The notes beneath the pieces are model-generated. The model saw only the letters and a program-made list of their open reading frames with translations, was not told where the DNA came from and searched no databases. Position numbers and translations under genes: made by a program. From NCBI GenBank assembly GCA_019914995.1, contig CM034127.1, positions 8,928,001-8,992,000 on the forward strand: a stretch of DNA of 64,000 nt. Direction: 5' to 3'. Each line of letters begins with the position of its first letter. The stretch's first letter is position 1. This document shows positions 40,301 through 48,870 of this stretch, one piece after another. The DNA is from Acanthochlamys bracteata. Taxonomy: Eukaryota; Streptophyta; Magnoliopsida; Pandanales; Velloziaceae.

Positions 40301-43300
40301 AGAGATCAAAAGGAAAAGCTAAAGAGGGTGATGGTCTAGAACTTATTAAAGAAGTCATGGGCAATATGGTTGCAGTTATGATGAACTTTCTACATATGAT
40401 AGCTAGGGGTAAGGGCGACTTCAAAACTATCAAATTGTTGGTTTGTTAGATGAACTTTGGATAGATGGTGGTCTCCACAAGCATGCCTATATTTTTCTTG
40501 TGGACAACGCTAAAAAGTTAAGAGCATTACTTAGATATCCACAAGAGCGATATAGAAGTCTTCTAATAAAAATGATGTTAGCTGCTCTTCCTTCATAATC
40601 CTTACGAAGAGTGTTCAATAATATTTTAGCTAGTAAGTGCATTTCAATTGATGATGATATTTATTGTCTCCCACTTTATAATTTCTGAATGATTAGCTTT
40701 TGATTGAACAGATGAACTTAAAGACGATCATGTTGGAGTTGAAGTTGGAACTGCTCACACTAAAATTGAAGTAGAACTGGCTGAATTTTATTAGGTATCA
40801 GATGAATGGTATTCACATTTACTCTGTATAACTGTAATAGTATTAGATGACTGGTATTCACATTTACTCTGTATAACTGTAATATTACCAAGTAATGACG
40901 TTGTTGTCAAGTTGTTACTAGGTCACATGAATATATGCCGTAACCTAGAACTTAATTGTGGGATTCACTTTTAGCTGAACTTGTACGCAAGCTATACTTA
41001 GAACTTGATTGTGTTAACTTGCTGTTGAAATCTAGGTTGCAAAGGCCTAATAAGAACCTTTCATAATGTTTATAGAAATTATCTTTTAATTTACCCTTCA
41101 ATACTTATACTCAATGTTGTCAAAATCAGGATCTTAGATAGGATCGTTTTACTTGAGTATGATCGTAAAATCAGAATCTTAAAGTAAGATCATAAGATTT
41201 TACATACTAATAAATTTTATAAAAAAAATTTTCAATACTATTTAAGGATCTTTTATAAAAGTTATTCTAATATTTTTTCTAAACAAAATTTTTAGTACAT
41301 TTAAAAAAATTTAAAATTCTTTTAAATTTTATAAAAAATTTCTCTATATTTCATAGAAAATTTCTCAAAATTATATTTTTTCAAAAAACCTTCAAAATTT
41401 TATAGAAAACTCTTTAAAATTTTATAAAAAACTCTTTCAAATATAGTTCATTACAAAATTTTCTTCAAAAGTAAAATCGTATAAGATCGTAAAAAAATCG
41501 AGATCTTATCGATTTTAAGATTTAAATCGGGATCTAGGTGAAATTTTACTCAAAAAAGATTTTACTTGAGACCAGGATCGTTTGGGTGAATTAAAATTGT
41601 AAAATCGTAGGATTTTAATATTTAAATCAGAATTTTGATAACCTTACTTATACTAATATATTCAAGCAAGGTAAGAGTAAATGATTATCTCCATTCCATT
41701 TCTCTCCTTTTCATTACTACTTTCCTCCTTACTATTTTGTTATCCAAAACCCTATGTAGGATCGGATCCCCAAACTAAAATAATTGATTAACTATTTAGG
41801 AGTTAGTATCTCCAAATATAAACACATGTACATTCCAACATACAGTCAATATGAGGCTGTTAAGAGGCTTGGGTTATTAAACCATGGCCGGACTTAGTCG
41901 AATCTAATACGAGTTGTTGGCTCATTTCTAAATTAGCTACTCCTATTTATTTTGGCACCATCTCATACCCCTATGCTACTAATCCGAATCTAATTTACCA
42001 AATTATCCCGCATTTTGTATTGGCCCACCAAATCCTACACGCTACTAATCCGGCTCTAGTCTAAGCTTAAAAGCCCAACAACCCCAAACACAAAGCAATC
42101 CTTCGAGTGGCTTCATCCCTATCGGGTTCTAATACCAATTGTAGGATAGAATTCTCAAATTAAAATGACTAGCCAACCACTTAAGTGTTAATATTTCTCA
42201 CATATAAATACTTGCATATTCCATCTAGCCAATCTATGACTCTTAAAGGAGGTGGGTTGCCCACCAAATTAGACCCAACATGACCAGCATAAGGCGAGTT
42301 GCTGACCACTTCCAGATTAGATAGTTTGTTTTTTATTTGACACCATTCTACGCTCCTACCCTACTAACTCAAACCTACTCCATCATGCTAATCCGTCTTT
42401 TACTTGGGCGCACTAAATACTACATGTTACTAACCCAGACCTAGCATAACTTGGAGGCCCAATACTATGCATATCTAAATACTATTAGTTGGGTATGCAT
42501 TAACATTGTAAACACCAAAAGAAAACTGCCACTGCAATTACGATATATAATCTCAAAGTGCAAAAGCCAAAAAAAAAGAAGTTTCAAATGAGACCGACTA
42601 AAAAATTTTGAGATCAATCATTTAAGGTCTTTGAACTTTGTTACTGTTACTTCTTGATTATATTCACCAATTTGTTAATCACTTTCCCTTGCTCATCAAT
42701 CCACTATCACTTATGCGAGAGAGATCCACTATCACTTCTTGATAGTAAAAAGCTTTTACTATCCCGACTACGAACATAGCTTTTACTATAATCAAGGCAC
42801 ATTTGAAGTACTATTCCCAAATAAATCAACCATATCTTTCTTCCCTATTTGAACAAATTTTTTCATAAATCTTCCCATATTTAGATGACAAATTACACCC
42901 AAATAACACCATTAAACTATCCTTCTCAGACAACTTTCTCCCAGTTTCTAATAGTAAACCATAAACACCTCAGAAATGCCAAAAATCTATTAACTACAGA
43001 GAGAGAGAAGTAAAGATGGCGTACCGAGAAACGGGACGCGAATATCGAGAGCGCAGATGACACGGTCCTCCTGCGATCTACGGCGGCCTTGGTGGAGGCC
43101 AACATGGCAACGAGGGTGCGGTGGTGGCGACGATCGGGCGGCGCCGCTGGATAGGGCCCATCGAGGACAGTGTGGCGAGCGGAGCACGGCTGGGGCGCCA
43201 CCCTCTCGGTACACCTCAAGGCACTCCGGCGACTCCGCTGAGCACCGGCGTGCGGTTAAGAATAAAAAGAACAGAAGTAGAGTGAAGCAGAGAGAGGAGA

Positions 43301-43319
43301 GATGAAGATTGGCAGACAT
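19338..43319 (-). CDS. PP2C phosphatase - protein kinase fusion protein with signal peptide
   Basis: About 20 exons, roughly 1,120 aa: 43025-43319, 36553-36781, 35774-35933, 35543-35674, 35167-35446, 34681-35057, 33658-33734, 32144-32297, 31623-31812, 30620-30860, 29142-29648, 27794-27851, 26641-26728, 25740-25811, 23726-23809, 23270-23413, 21823-21901, 20907-20989, 20740-20794, 19338-19418. The N-terminus has a signal peptide (hydrophobic core LCFTLLLFFLFL). The PP2C domain keeps its metal-binding and core motifs: QGRRRSQEDR, VFDGHNG, VGDSKA, LTEDHHPDRDEE, SRAIGD, SDGIFE and GSIDNLA. The kinase domain follows: RGSFGEVW loop, ILKR lysine, HRDVKPEN, DFGS and TPPEA, so both halves look catalytically intact. 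Organisation resembles Arabidopsis At3g63340-type proteins (from memory). All junctions agree in phase except exon 2 to 3, where the donor or acceptor is uncertain. Intron 1 is 6.2 kb and transposon-filled. Physiological substrates are not known to me. Confidence 0.92.
19943..20066. repeat. Diverged duplicate of 19058-19172
   Basis: Intronic copy of the repeat described at 19058-19172, between the last two exons of the phosphatase-kinase gene. Confidence 0.6.
21213..21361. repeat. Two-copy tandem duplication, unit about 72-76 bp
   Basis: ATACTATGTGCTGCTCTGTA begins at 21213 and again at 21289. The two units are nearly identical through CGCTCCTCACAAATAAGAAG; the second lacks four bases (ATCA) and has one substitution. 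It lies in an intron of the phosphatase-kinase gene and looks recent. Confidence 0.9.
24161..24410. mobile_element. Tourist-like MITE, left member of a pair
   Basis: Begins GGGCCTATATTAGT and ends ACTAAAACATGCC, weak inverted ends, flanked by TAA at 24158-24160 and TAA at 24411-24413. The interior is purine-rich with repeats of AAGTGAGTT and AGTAGAGTTC. Same family as the neighbour at 24414-24673. In an intron of the phosphatase-kinase gene. Confidence 0.6.
24414..24673. mobile_element. Tourist-like MITE, right member of a pair
   Basis: Begins GGGTGTGTTTTAAT and ends ATTAAAACATGTCC, so the ends are inverted repeats. It is flanked by TAA at 24411-24413 and TAA at 24674-24676. A three-base TAA/TTA duplication and GGGxxTGTTT ends are typical of PIF/Harbinger-derived Tourist MITEs. 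The interior repeats GAAAGTAGAGTTCGG. Confidence 0.68.
26861..26888. repeat. Interstitial telomere-like repeat
   Basis: TAAACCCCTAAACCCTAAAC followed by TCTAAACC is about three and a half imperfect copies of the plant telomere unit CCCTAAA. It lies in an intron, far from any likely chromosome end. Confidence 0.6.
27943..28204. mobile_element. MITE with GGxTGCGTTTGG termini (copy 2)
   Basis: A 262-bp element begins GGCTGCGTTTGG and ends CCCAAACGCACCC (12-bp inverted repeats with one mismatch). It is flanked by GTAC on both sides. The interior matches the reverse complement of 7766-8026 through most of its length. It lies in the intron just upstream of the exon carrying the HRD motif of the kinase. 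Confidence 0.8.
38760..39259 (+). pseudogene. PIF/Harbinger transposase remnant (DDE_Tnp_4 type)
   Basis: From 38826 a frame reads CTFDFKFTYMLAS, stop, KGSASDSKTIKNTL, which is the Harbinger block around the second catalytic region (family form FDxxFTYVLxGWEGSAxDS, with the Trp codon now TAG). From 39012 another frame reads KFYLADTSFMIMSGLGTPNR and ends FNRRHASFRNSIENAFDVLK, the C-terminal block (family form NxRHSSxRNxIERxFGVLK). Frames differ between the blocks, so the gene is dead. Confidence 0.72.
39650..39990 (+). pseudogene. Harbinger-associated Myb/SANT-like protein remnant
   Basis: A frame at 39723-39986 contains FTTHAYDNIVNEM and NRIKYIKKK, matching the Myb/SANT-like DNA-binding partner of Harbinger transposases. 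After about 39895 the matching frame shifts to read FKDDFSDFAWNHEM and FDVEDEV, the usual end of that domain. This is a frameshifted relic. Confidence 0.55.
41112..41646. mobile_element. hAT-like nonautonomous element with 8-bp target-site duplication
   Basis: Begins CAATGTTGTCAAAATCAGG and ends AAATCAGAATTTTGATAACC plus TTA. CTTATACT flanks it on both sides (41104-41111 and 41647-41654); the match can be extended by one A, so the duplication is 8-9 bp. The interior is full of GATCGTAAAATC words shared with the element at 58758-59498. In intron 1 of the phosphatase-kinase gene. Confidence 0.75.
41755..42490 (+). repeat. Dispersed repeat family R, two head-to-tail units
   Basis: Units begin near GTAGGATCGGATCCCCAAAC (41755) and GTAGGATAGAATTCTCAAAT (42142), each followed by AAAATxAxT(A)GxCAACxA and later CCACCAAA and ACTAACC words. 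The first unit ends in GGGTTCTAATACCAATT. Related units occur at 46955-47545 and, inverted, at 48243-48870. Family identity is unknown; it could be LTR-derived. Confidence 0.55.
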
Positions 43320-43820
43320 TAGAGAAGCGGGGAGCGGGAAGGGAGAATGAATGGGCTCTCCTATAATAAGTGGTCTTGTATATGGTTTATAAACAGAAAC
43401 AAGGAGCTACTTGGGATTGGGACGGAGGAGAGATTTTCTAGAAAGAATTTTGATCTTTTTTATTAATGAAATTTGGAATCTTTGAAATACTTTACAATAA
43501 CATATAGAAAGTTTCAAAATAATCTACAGTAGTTTCAGTGACTGTTAAAAACATGCTAAGATCAGCTTTGGCTAAAGCTTAACTTTTGACCTTTTAAATT
43601 AAAACTGTTTCATATAATTTTAAGCGGCTGCATGGTTTTCGTTAAAAAAATGGCTTTACACAGAATAATATTTTGAATAAAATTTTACTGTATTACTGTT
43701 GAGATTTAAAGTTAACTAATATATTTTAGCTATAATTATATTTATTTCTAAATAAAATATATAATATTTTAAATATATAATAAAATATTACAAAATACAA
43801 TGAAATTGTTAAAAGAATGT
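43320..43820. other. Upstream region of the PP2C-kinase gene
   Basis: This should hold the 5' UTR and promoter of the gene starting at 43319. A GA-rich stretch lies at 43320-43350. Beyond about 43500 it is AT-rich with no recognisable element up to the transposon at 43829. Confidence 0.4.
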
Positions 43821-43828
43821 ATTGGAAT

Positions 43829-44858
43829 CATAGTTGTTAAATCCATACCAGACCGTCCGGATCGATTCGAAAACTGTCTACTCGAACGCCAAATCAGTTC
43901 ATGTTTTGTAAAAAATCAGATATACAAATGACCCGCGTTGACCCGGATTGATCCGTTTGACCCGGACGACCCGCCGTCCGGAACAATCCGGAATGATTTA
44001 AAAAAAATAATTAAACTTAACCTAGCCTAATCGAATTCGCCAATTCGGTGATGCTTTCAAGTCCCAACAACTTCCTCCTCTGTTGCTGCATCTCGTTGCC
44101 GCACTCCCTTAACTGCATTTTCATTCTCTTACTACATCCGCCGATCAACGCTTTCGTAATTATTTTGCTATAATTCTACTAGTCTCTCACTCATCGCCGA
44201 TAAACTGCCTCCTTCCACGTTGAGCGTGCTCTTCAAAATAACAACAACAACAATAACTGGTCTCCTAGTGATCGTAGCAACAACAACAACAACAACTACA
44301 AAAAATTCGAGATCAATACCGAATCAAATTAATGGGAGCCAACAGATCAAGTAAAAGAAAAAATAAGAGGAGAAGAAGCAATCACCGTGCTTTTTATGGA
44401 GAAGCAATCTCTTGAAAAAATAAACGGCGTGCTTTTAATGGATGGAAAGAAGGACATCGCCGGGGCCAGGCGGAGGAGAAGCAATCTTCTTCTTTTCTTC
44501 TGATTTCAAGCAATCAAACAAAACCTAGAAAAAGAACGAAGCAGGAAGATCAAAAACGAAAAAATTATTTCTTCCTTCAATGCTCTGCGAAGCATTTCCT
44601 TCGTTCAATGCTGAAGCATTGAAAGAAAGCATTAATAAGCATTTAATAAGAAGCATTGAATGAAGCGTAGCATGAATAAAAAAACATTAAATGAAACAGG
44701 CATAGCAGTAATGAAGCATGAACAAGCTTACACTAAAATTTATATTATTAATTTTTTTGTGACTCGGCGGGTTAACTTGCTGACCCGCCGGCTAAACCGT
44801 AACTCGTCGATCCGGATAAATTTTCGGGTCGATAAACGGGTCGATTTTTTCAACTATG
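43829..44858. mobile_element. hAT-like nonautonomous element, 1,030 bp, perfect 8-bp target-site duplication
   Basis: Begins CATAGTTGTTAAAT and ends ATTTTTTCAACTATG; the outer 8 bp (CATAGTTG / CAACTATG) are perfect inverted repeats. ATTGGAAT flanks both sides (43821-43828 and 44859-44866). GC-rich subterminal repeats of GACCCG/CGGGTC stand out against the AT-rich surroundings. A CAA microsatellite lies inside at about 44238-44300. The open frame at 44660-45049 crosses the right border and is not a gene. Eight-base duplications are typical of hAT transposons. Confidence 0.85.
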
Positions 44859-44866
44859 ATTGGAAT

Positions 44867-46954
44867 TGTTTCCTTACAAAACAAATACAATTTATAGAAA
44901 GCTTGGAGGCCTGTTTAAAGTTTTCTTTGCATGCGCAAATCCTTTTTATTATTATTTTCTTTTACACCACAGGCCCAAAGGAAGCCTATTACATACATAG
45001 ATATGGTACAAGCTTGTCACAAGGTGTAAAAAGTGAAGATAATTTATAACTAACTATACATGTAACTGTCAGCCTACTATATACATAAGTCGATGGCTAA
45101 TCAAAAGAAAGATCGTCCGGTGTCGAGGACATTGTCTTATCGCTCTACTAAGCAGTGTCTGCAGAATATTAACATTGACTTCCATTTTGCGTAGAAAAAT
45201 CTTCCATACAATTTTTATTGTGTAATAATTTATTAATAGTAAAAAATAGAGATTGTGGTATATTACCGATCCACGAATTCGTTTCAAAATTAATCTATTT
45301 AAATTAGATTCGAATTTAATTTTAATCAGATCCGCCTCATCTTTAATTCAATTCGAAATTAATCTAAAAATTTAAATAAGCTCAAATGAGATTTAAATTG
45401 ATCTAAAATTAATACACTTAATCTGTATAATTATTTATATATTATATATTATTTAATAATTAAAAATATTTAAAACATAATATTGAATTTTAATTATATA
45501 TAGTGTCAAATTTTGATTAATTTCTTAATTAATTTATAGATCTAACCAAATTAATATATATATTTTTATATATAATACCTAACAATTTTTACCTATTTTA
45601 TTGTTAATAATTAATTTTTAGAATTTCGGTCTTAATAATTTTGATTACTAAATAAATCGATTCGAATTTAATCTGATTATTAAATAAGTCAAATTATAAT
45701 TGATAATTTTGACTCATATAAATAAATAGATAAGAATTGAACTATTTTAATCTGATAATTATATAGATTTATTCGAACTCGATCTATTAACCATATTGCA
45801 ACCCTCGTCAGAAATAACTTTAAAAGAAAAATGCCAAAAATGAAGAAAAAAAAGGAAAAAGTCTTCATGCAATTTACTGTTTTTACATACTTTTGACTAT
45901 GCAAGATGAGATTTATGGGACGACAACCATCATTTACAAATGTCAATAATCATTGATACAATAGCTCGCTTTTATCTAGGGCAGCTTTGCTTTAGATACC
46001 CATGAGGGGAGACAAAGAGACCGCCGAAGAGCCTAACGATGCTGTGATCGAATAAATACTTGTCTATGTCCTACATGGGGAAAGAAAATCTGCTGCAATT
46101 GTTACAGAATCTGCCGCACATGAATCTCATTGTTTGGAACTACGTGGAGCTTGCCTTGGAAAGCAGTCAGCGCCTTTCATTTCATAAGTACTAGTTAAGA
46201 TAGCCTTACTGCCCTTCAATAATGCGCTCACCAAGATAAACTGTGATGCTCCTAAGAGACCCACAGTCACCCTCAACTAATGATTGCTCTGTCCTTAGCG
46301 GCCATATGTGCAACAATCTTGTATATCATTTCAATTTGCTCATTGAACGAAAAAATTGAGAACCTAGTTGGATACAAAGCGAATCATTTGAAGCATCATG
46401 TTCTTGTATGTCGGGAATGTCGTACCACTTCAGAAACTCAGCAATAGTCTATAATCTCATCAACTATCAAAGACTCAACTGGCTCCTTGCAACTGAATGA
46501 ACATTATATTAAGCCTAATTCAATTTCAATTAATAAGTAGATGTTAAAAAAAACACAAATGAATAATGGATTAATAGAATCATAGATATACCTGGCCTAC
46601 TTTAATATAATTAAAACTCTTTTTGAAGAGCTAATACTGTAGCAACAACCTTATTACCTGCTTCTATACCTCAAATGAAAAGGCAATATTATGAAATGAT
46701 ATATCTCTAAAGTAGATAATAGGAAACTATAATTAATTGGAGTCTATAGTGAGGCAAATACCTGGTGGATGCTATGCATTGATATTGAAGGAGTGATGCA
46801 TAAAACCCAACATATCTTCAAACAAAAGGACTTGAGAAATTAATGCAACAATACTTGCAATAATCTTTTGCATTCAAACAACCGAAAGGCTAGATTGAAA
46901 GACTATGCGCATGATTCAGGAAAAAAACATGAGAGCCTCCATTAGGTAAACTGT
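44867..46954. other. AT-rich intergenic DNA with a coding-like fragment
   Basis: 44870-45950 is AT-rich, with repeats of ATTCGAATTTAATxTGAT, and shows no gene. 45990-46460 has higher GC and protein-like minus-strand frames (see separate entry). Confidence 0.4.
45990..46460 (-). pseudogene. Unidentified broken coding fragment
   Basis: On the minus strand one frame reads EFLKWYDIPDIQEHDASNDS and onward to a stop near 46340. Neighbouring frames read EQIEMIYKIVAHMAAKDRAI and, further on, ASQFILVSALLKGSKAILTS. The composition is protein-like and less AT-rich than its surroundings, but frames switch repeatedly. I do not recognise the parent protein. Confidence 0.3.
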
Positions 46955-47545
46955 AGATCGGATCTCCAATCTAAAATAATTAGCCAACTATATATGGGTT
47001 AGCATCTTTTACATATAAATATATACTCATTTCAGCATCCAGCCAATGTGAACTTATTAAGAAAAGTGAGTTATTAAACCCACTAAGTCAGAGTCTATTT
47101 AGCCCAATATAAAGCAAGTTGCTGCCACATTTTAAAATTAACTAGACTATTTTTCACTTGTGCACTATCCTTACGTCCATCCGCTACTAACAGAGCCTAG
47201 ATCAACTTGGAGACCCAAAAATCTTCCTCCCAGCACACGTCTGGTGGCTCCACTCTACCGGGCTCTGATACCAATTATAAAATCATATTTCCAAACTCAA
47301 ATGATTGACTAACCACTTAAGGTTTAGCATAGCCCACATATAAGCGCTGCCGATTCGAGCACGCAGTCAATGTGTGATTAAGTAGCGTGAGTTGTTAATC
47401 TCACCAAGTTATAGTCCGCTTGGCATAACCCAAAGGGAGTTACTAGCATATCTCAAATTGACTATCTCGTTTTTCAGTTAGGTACCATCACTATGCTTCT
47501 CCACTACTAATTTGGACCAAGACTAACTTGGAAGCCCAATATAAA
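46955..47545 (+). repeat. Dispersed repeat family R, second pair of units
   Basis: Units begin near GTAGATCGGATCTCCAATCT (46951) and at about 47277, right after GGGCTCTGATACCAATTATA. Both contain CxAACTAxxTxxGGxTTAGCAT and CCCACTAAGT / CTCACCAAGT words matching the copies at 41755-42490. Confidence 0.55.
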
Positions 47546-48242
47546 TATTGTTGATTGATTGTTCAACTAAAGATGTTATAAATAGTTTAACCAGACCTCT
47601 TGGTTCTACAAGCCATTGCAGACTCGGAATAATGAATAGGGGTTGCTGCGTATAAGACTTGTTTTGGAAAAACTAAAGAACCTAGAGATCAAAGCAAGAT
47701 TAGTAACAGTCATGATGATGACCAACAATCAATAATGCAAAAATCTAAACTATTAGCAGTTCCAAATTCTAACAGGTATACAGAAAATTTAGAGCTCAAA
47801 GCAACATCATCTTACCAAGTTGTAATTTGAAGCTCTAAAGTTTGCAACATATAAATTCCAATAGGTATACCAAAAAAAATTGCAACACATAAATTCCGAT
47901 AGGTATACAAACAAATAAAATAAAATAAAAAATATTTTGGAGCTCAAAAACTTCATTCGGTATTGTAATATCATGGTTTCTAGAAAGAATGAAGCTTTAT
48001 TCCACATTAGATGATTTGAATTAGATTCGGTATTGTAATATCATGGCTTTGATTTTTGGTTGGATTAACTTGCTGCTTACTGTCTAGACGTATGCCTATA
48101 GCATGAGTACCATTTTTTATTACCTTGATGTTGCCTTCTTATCTATTGAGATTAGATGGTTGCGTGCCATGTTATCTTGTTGTCTTTTTCTGAGAGCTTG
48201 TTGCTTTATTATCTTTAAAGTTTGAAATCTAATGGTTGAATA
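47546..48242. other. Spacer between inverted repeat-R pairs
   Basis: No gene is seen. AATTCCxATAGGTATACxAA occurs twice (about 47846 and 47890), and TTCGGTATTGTAATATCATG twice (about 47958 and 48025): short local duplications. Confidence 0.45.
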
Positions 48243-48870
48243 TTATTGGGCTTCCAAATTGGGTTAGACCTAAGTTAGTAGTGGAGGAGCACAGGGATGG
48301 TATCTAAATAAAAAACTAACTTAGAAATGAGTCAGCAACTCGCCTTGAATTTGTGGCAAGTAGAGGGGTTGGGTTATGCTCAGATTAGTAGCGGAGAGGA
48401 TAGAGATGGATGCGCGAGTGAAAATGAGCTAGTTAATTTAGAGAGTTGGGCAATCATTTTAGCTCAAAGATTTGATCTAATAATTGGTGTCATAGTCCGA
48501 TAGGTTGGAATCACCTGGCGAATTAATGGGGAGGAGATTGTTGGCTGCAAATTGGATTAGGTTCAGATTAATAGCGGAGGATCTAAAAATACTGTCCAAA
48601 TAAAAAATAGTATGGTTAATTTAGAAGTAGGCAAGCAACTCATTTTTTGTTGGTCCAAATAAACTCTAATTTAATGTGCTTAACAAACCACGCTCCCTAA
48701 TAATCTCGCATTGACTGAGTGATGAAATAGATGTGCTTATAAGTAAAGGATGCTAACCCTACGTGGTTAGCCATTCACTTAGGTAGTAGTAAAGGTGCCA
48801 AAGGTTGGTGCTCGAGTGAAAAATAAACTAGTCAATTTAGAGAATTAGCCAATTATTTTAGCTTGAGAAT
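48243..48870 (-). repeat. Dispersed repeat family R, inverted pair
   Basis: GGGCTTCCAAATTGGGTTAG starts the block and mirrors CTAACTTGGAAGCCCAATA at 47528-47545. The block contains GAGTCAGCAACTCGCC, AATTGGTGTCATAGTCCGAT and TGCTAACCCTACGTGGTTAG, reverse-complement versions of family R. The two R pairs around 47.0-48.9 kb thus form a large inverted repeat. Confidence 0.55.

Larger units (their letters stand above)
37215..41100 (+). mobile_element. Decayed PIF/Harbinger DNA transposon in intron 1 of the PP2C-kinase gene
   Basis: The segment holds remnants of both Harbinger proteins: a DDE-type transposase (38760-39259) and a Myb/SANT-like partner (39650-39990). Possible tips are GCTTGGATTGAGAGTAAAC near 37237 and, as a reverse complement, GTTTTGGATAACAAAATAGT near 41750; the right boundary is obscured by a second element at 41112-41646. 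All frames are broken. It lies antisense to the host gene. Boundaries are approximate. Confidence 0.55.

Noticed and set aside
43057-43305. 82-aa plus-strand, Arg/Gly-rich frame
   Set aside because: It is antisense to exon 1 of the phosphatase-kinase gene, whose own frame has a signal peptide and PP2C motif.
44660-45049. 129-aa plus-strand frame
   Set aside because: It crosses the exact right border of the hAT-like element (44858) and its target-site duplication, so it cannot be an original gene.
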